A stretch of DNA of 64,000 nt, from assembly GCF_024699925.1 (NCBI RefSeq), contig NZ_JAJOMX010000001.1, positions 4,936,001 to 5,000,000 on the forward strand, given 5' to 3'. The stretch comes from Mesorhizobium sp. J428. Its GTDB lineage: Bacteria; Pseudomonadota; Alphaproteobacteria; Rhizobiales; Rhizobiaceae. This document shows positions 62,940-64,000 of the stretch, piece after piece. How positions within the stretch are numbered: the first letter of the stretch is position 1; each line of letters starts with the position of its first letter. Both the position numbers and the translations under genes were made by a program. Under the pieces are notes generated by a model. It ran no database searches, was not told the origin of the DNA, and saw nothing but the letters and a program-made list of their open reading frames with translations.

Positions 62940-63708
62940 TCAGCCGATGGTCAGGTAAGCTTCGGCGATGGCAAGGAAATCTGCCGCTTTCAGGCTCGCG
63001 CCGCCGACCAGCGCACCGTTGACGTTGTCGATCGCGAGCAGCTCGCGCGCATTCGACGGCTTGACCGACCCGCCGTAGAGGATCCGCGTCGTCGCGGCCT
63101 GTTCGCCGATAAGTCCCGAAAGTTCCGAGCGGATGTGGGCATGCGCCTCGGCGACGTCCTCGACGGTCGGCGTCAGGCCGGGTACCGATCGCCCATACGG
63201 GCTCGTAGGCTATGACCGTGTTCGCGGCCGTGGCCGAAGCGGGCACCGATCCCGATATCTGGCGCGACAGGACGGCGAGCGTCTGGCCGCCTTCCCGCTC
63301 CGCTCTGGTCTCGCCGATGCAGATGATCGCCGTCAGGCCTGCCCGCCAGGCGGCCTCGGCCTTGGCACGCACGATCGCGTCGGTCTCGCCATGATCCGTC
63401 CGGCGTTCGGAATGACCGACGATGACGAAGCTCGCGCCGGCATCCTTCAGCATCTCGGCCGAGACATCGCCGGTATGCGCGCCGCTGGCATTGGCGTGGC
63501 AGTCCTGCCCGCCCGTCTTCACCGGCGACGATTTGAGCACGTCCGCCGCGCGTGTCAGAAGCGTGGCTGGCACGCAGATCAGCGCTTCGGTCTCTGCGTC
63601 GAGCCCTTGCATGAAGCCGTTGGCGATCGCATGCAGTTCCGGCATCGAGGCCGAAGTGCCGTACATCTTCCAATTGCCGGCGACGAGCGAACGTATACCG
63701 TGGGTCAT
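62940..63708 (-). pseudogene. tpiA: Triosephosphate isomerase TpiA, frameshifted
   Basis: Catalytic residues are intact in the first part: Lys in GNWKMYG, His in IVGHSERR and Glu in [11 protein letters not shown]. The frame then breaks at 63180-63182, where the minus strand reads ACCCGGCC and ACCGGCC would continue as [16 protein letters not shown]. One base removed gives a normal 255-residue protein ending at the TGA 62940-62942. Because TpiA is central to glycolysis, a sequence error is more likely than real loss. Confidence 0.92.
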
Positions 63709-63845
63709 GCGCGTCCTCCTGCTGCTGCGCGGCGGTCACTATCAAAATGCGGCCATAAAGCAATCGACAGTCGCCCGGAAGGGCGCTATTGCCGGTCCGG
63801 CAACGCAAGAAGATGCCGTTCGCGGCGGAAATTCCGGGAGTTTCG

Positions 63846-64000
63846 ATGCTTGACTCGTTGAGAAAGGCCGCAGGCACGTGGGTCGCCAAGCTGCTGCTGC
63901 TGCTGCTCGTGGTGAGCTTCGCGATCTGGGGAATCTCCGGTCAGCTGCTGACGGGAACCGGGTCGAGCAGTGTCGTCACCGCCGGCGGCACCAAGGTCTC
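63846..64000 (+). CDS. Start of a PpiD/SurA-like peptidyl-prolyl isomerase, cut by the window edge
   Basis: The first 51 codons encode MLDSLRKAAGTWVAKLLLLL followed by the rest of one membrane anchor and a small-residue stretch. This is the usual opening of rhizobial periplasmic PpiD-type chaperones. It is divergent from tpiA, as in other rhizobial tpiA regions. The catalytic domain is outside the window. Confidence 0.72.
   Translation, partial: MLDSLRKAAGTWVAKLLLLLLVVSFAIWGISGQLLTGTGSSSVVTAGGTKV

Overview
The window reads as a chromosomal segment of an alphaproteobacterium of the order Hyphomicrobiales (Rhizobiales), probably near Mesorhizobium/Aminobacter. It has high GC and dense codirectional gene runs. 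Diagnostic blocks are dusB-ntrB-ntrC-ntrY-ntrX-trkA-hfq-hflX-mazG, a pdhA-pdhB-pdhC-lpdA-lipA run in which E1-beta carries a lipoyl domain, the cell-cycle kinase CckA, and a giant repeat protein resembling the growth pole ring protein of polar-growing rhizobia. I see no tRNA, rRNA, CRISPR array, insertion sequence or prophage gene.

Layout. 0-2.7 kb: a Rieske oxygenase/ferredoxin reductase pair (gbcA-gbcB type) read leftward, with a clear cobalamin riboswitch in its leader. 2.8-6.1 kb: a DUF922 protease, mazG, hflX and hfq. 6.1-17.6 kb: a D-amino-acid aminotransferase, trkA, the two nitrogen two-component systems and dusB, then ispDF and pncC read rightward. 17.6-27.4 kb: the pyruvate dehydrogenase/lipoate group with small stress and membrane proteins, ending in ftsB. 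27.5-33.4 kb: the urea ABC transporter urtABCDE behind a sigma-54 promoter, so the ntr genes and a likely NtrC target lie in one window. 33.6-46.6 kb: cckA, a FliO-like gene, dksA, sixA, ycjX-ycjF, folP-folB-folK, a MATE pump, a ferredoxin and an Hpt protein. 46.8-53.3 kb: the giant polar protein gene with two exact-period repeat arrays. 53.3-64 kb: eno, a PRC-barrel gene, kdsA, a sugar-acid dehydratase, a CoxG-like gene, pyrG, an L,D-transpeptidase, secG, tpiA and the start of a PpiD/SurA-like chaperone gene.

How the genes work together. ntrBC with sigma-54 should drive urea uptake under nitrogen limitation. PDH, lpdA and lipA make and lipoylate the pyruvate dehydrogenase complex. hfq-hflX and dksA are global regulators. 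CckA, the Hpt protein, FtsB and the growth-pole protein concern cell cycle and polar growth.

Data quality. Five conserved genes (urtB, urtC, ycjX, tpiA and a small secreted protein) and the 3' end of the giant gene carry single-base indels, several in short G or C runs. gbcA ends at a TAA after which the same frame continues for 20 plausible codons. The number and type of these lesions suggest sequencing or assembly error more than gene decay. The best biological leads are the cobalamin riboswitch on the oxygenase operon, the sigma-54 promoter of urtA, and the exact 36- and 29-residue repeat periods of the growth-pole protein.
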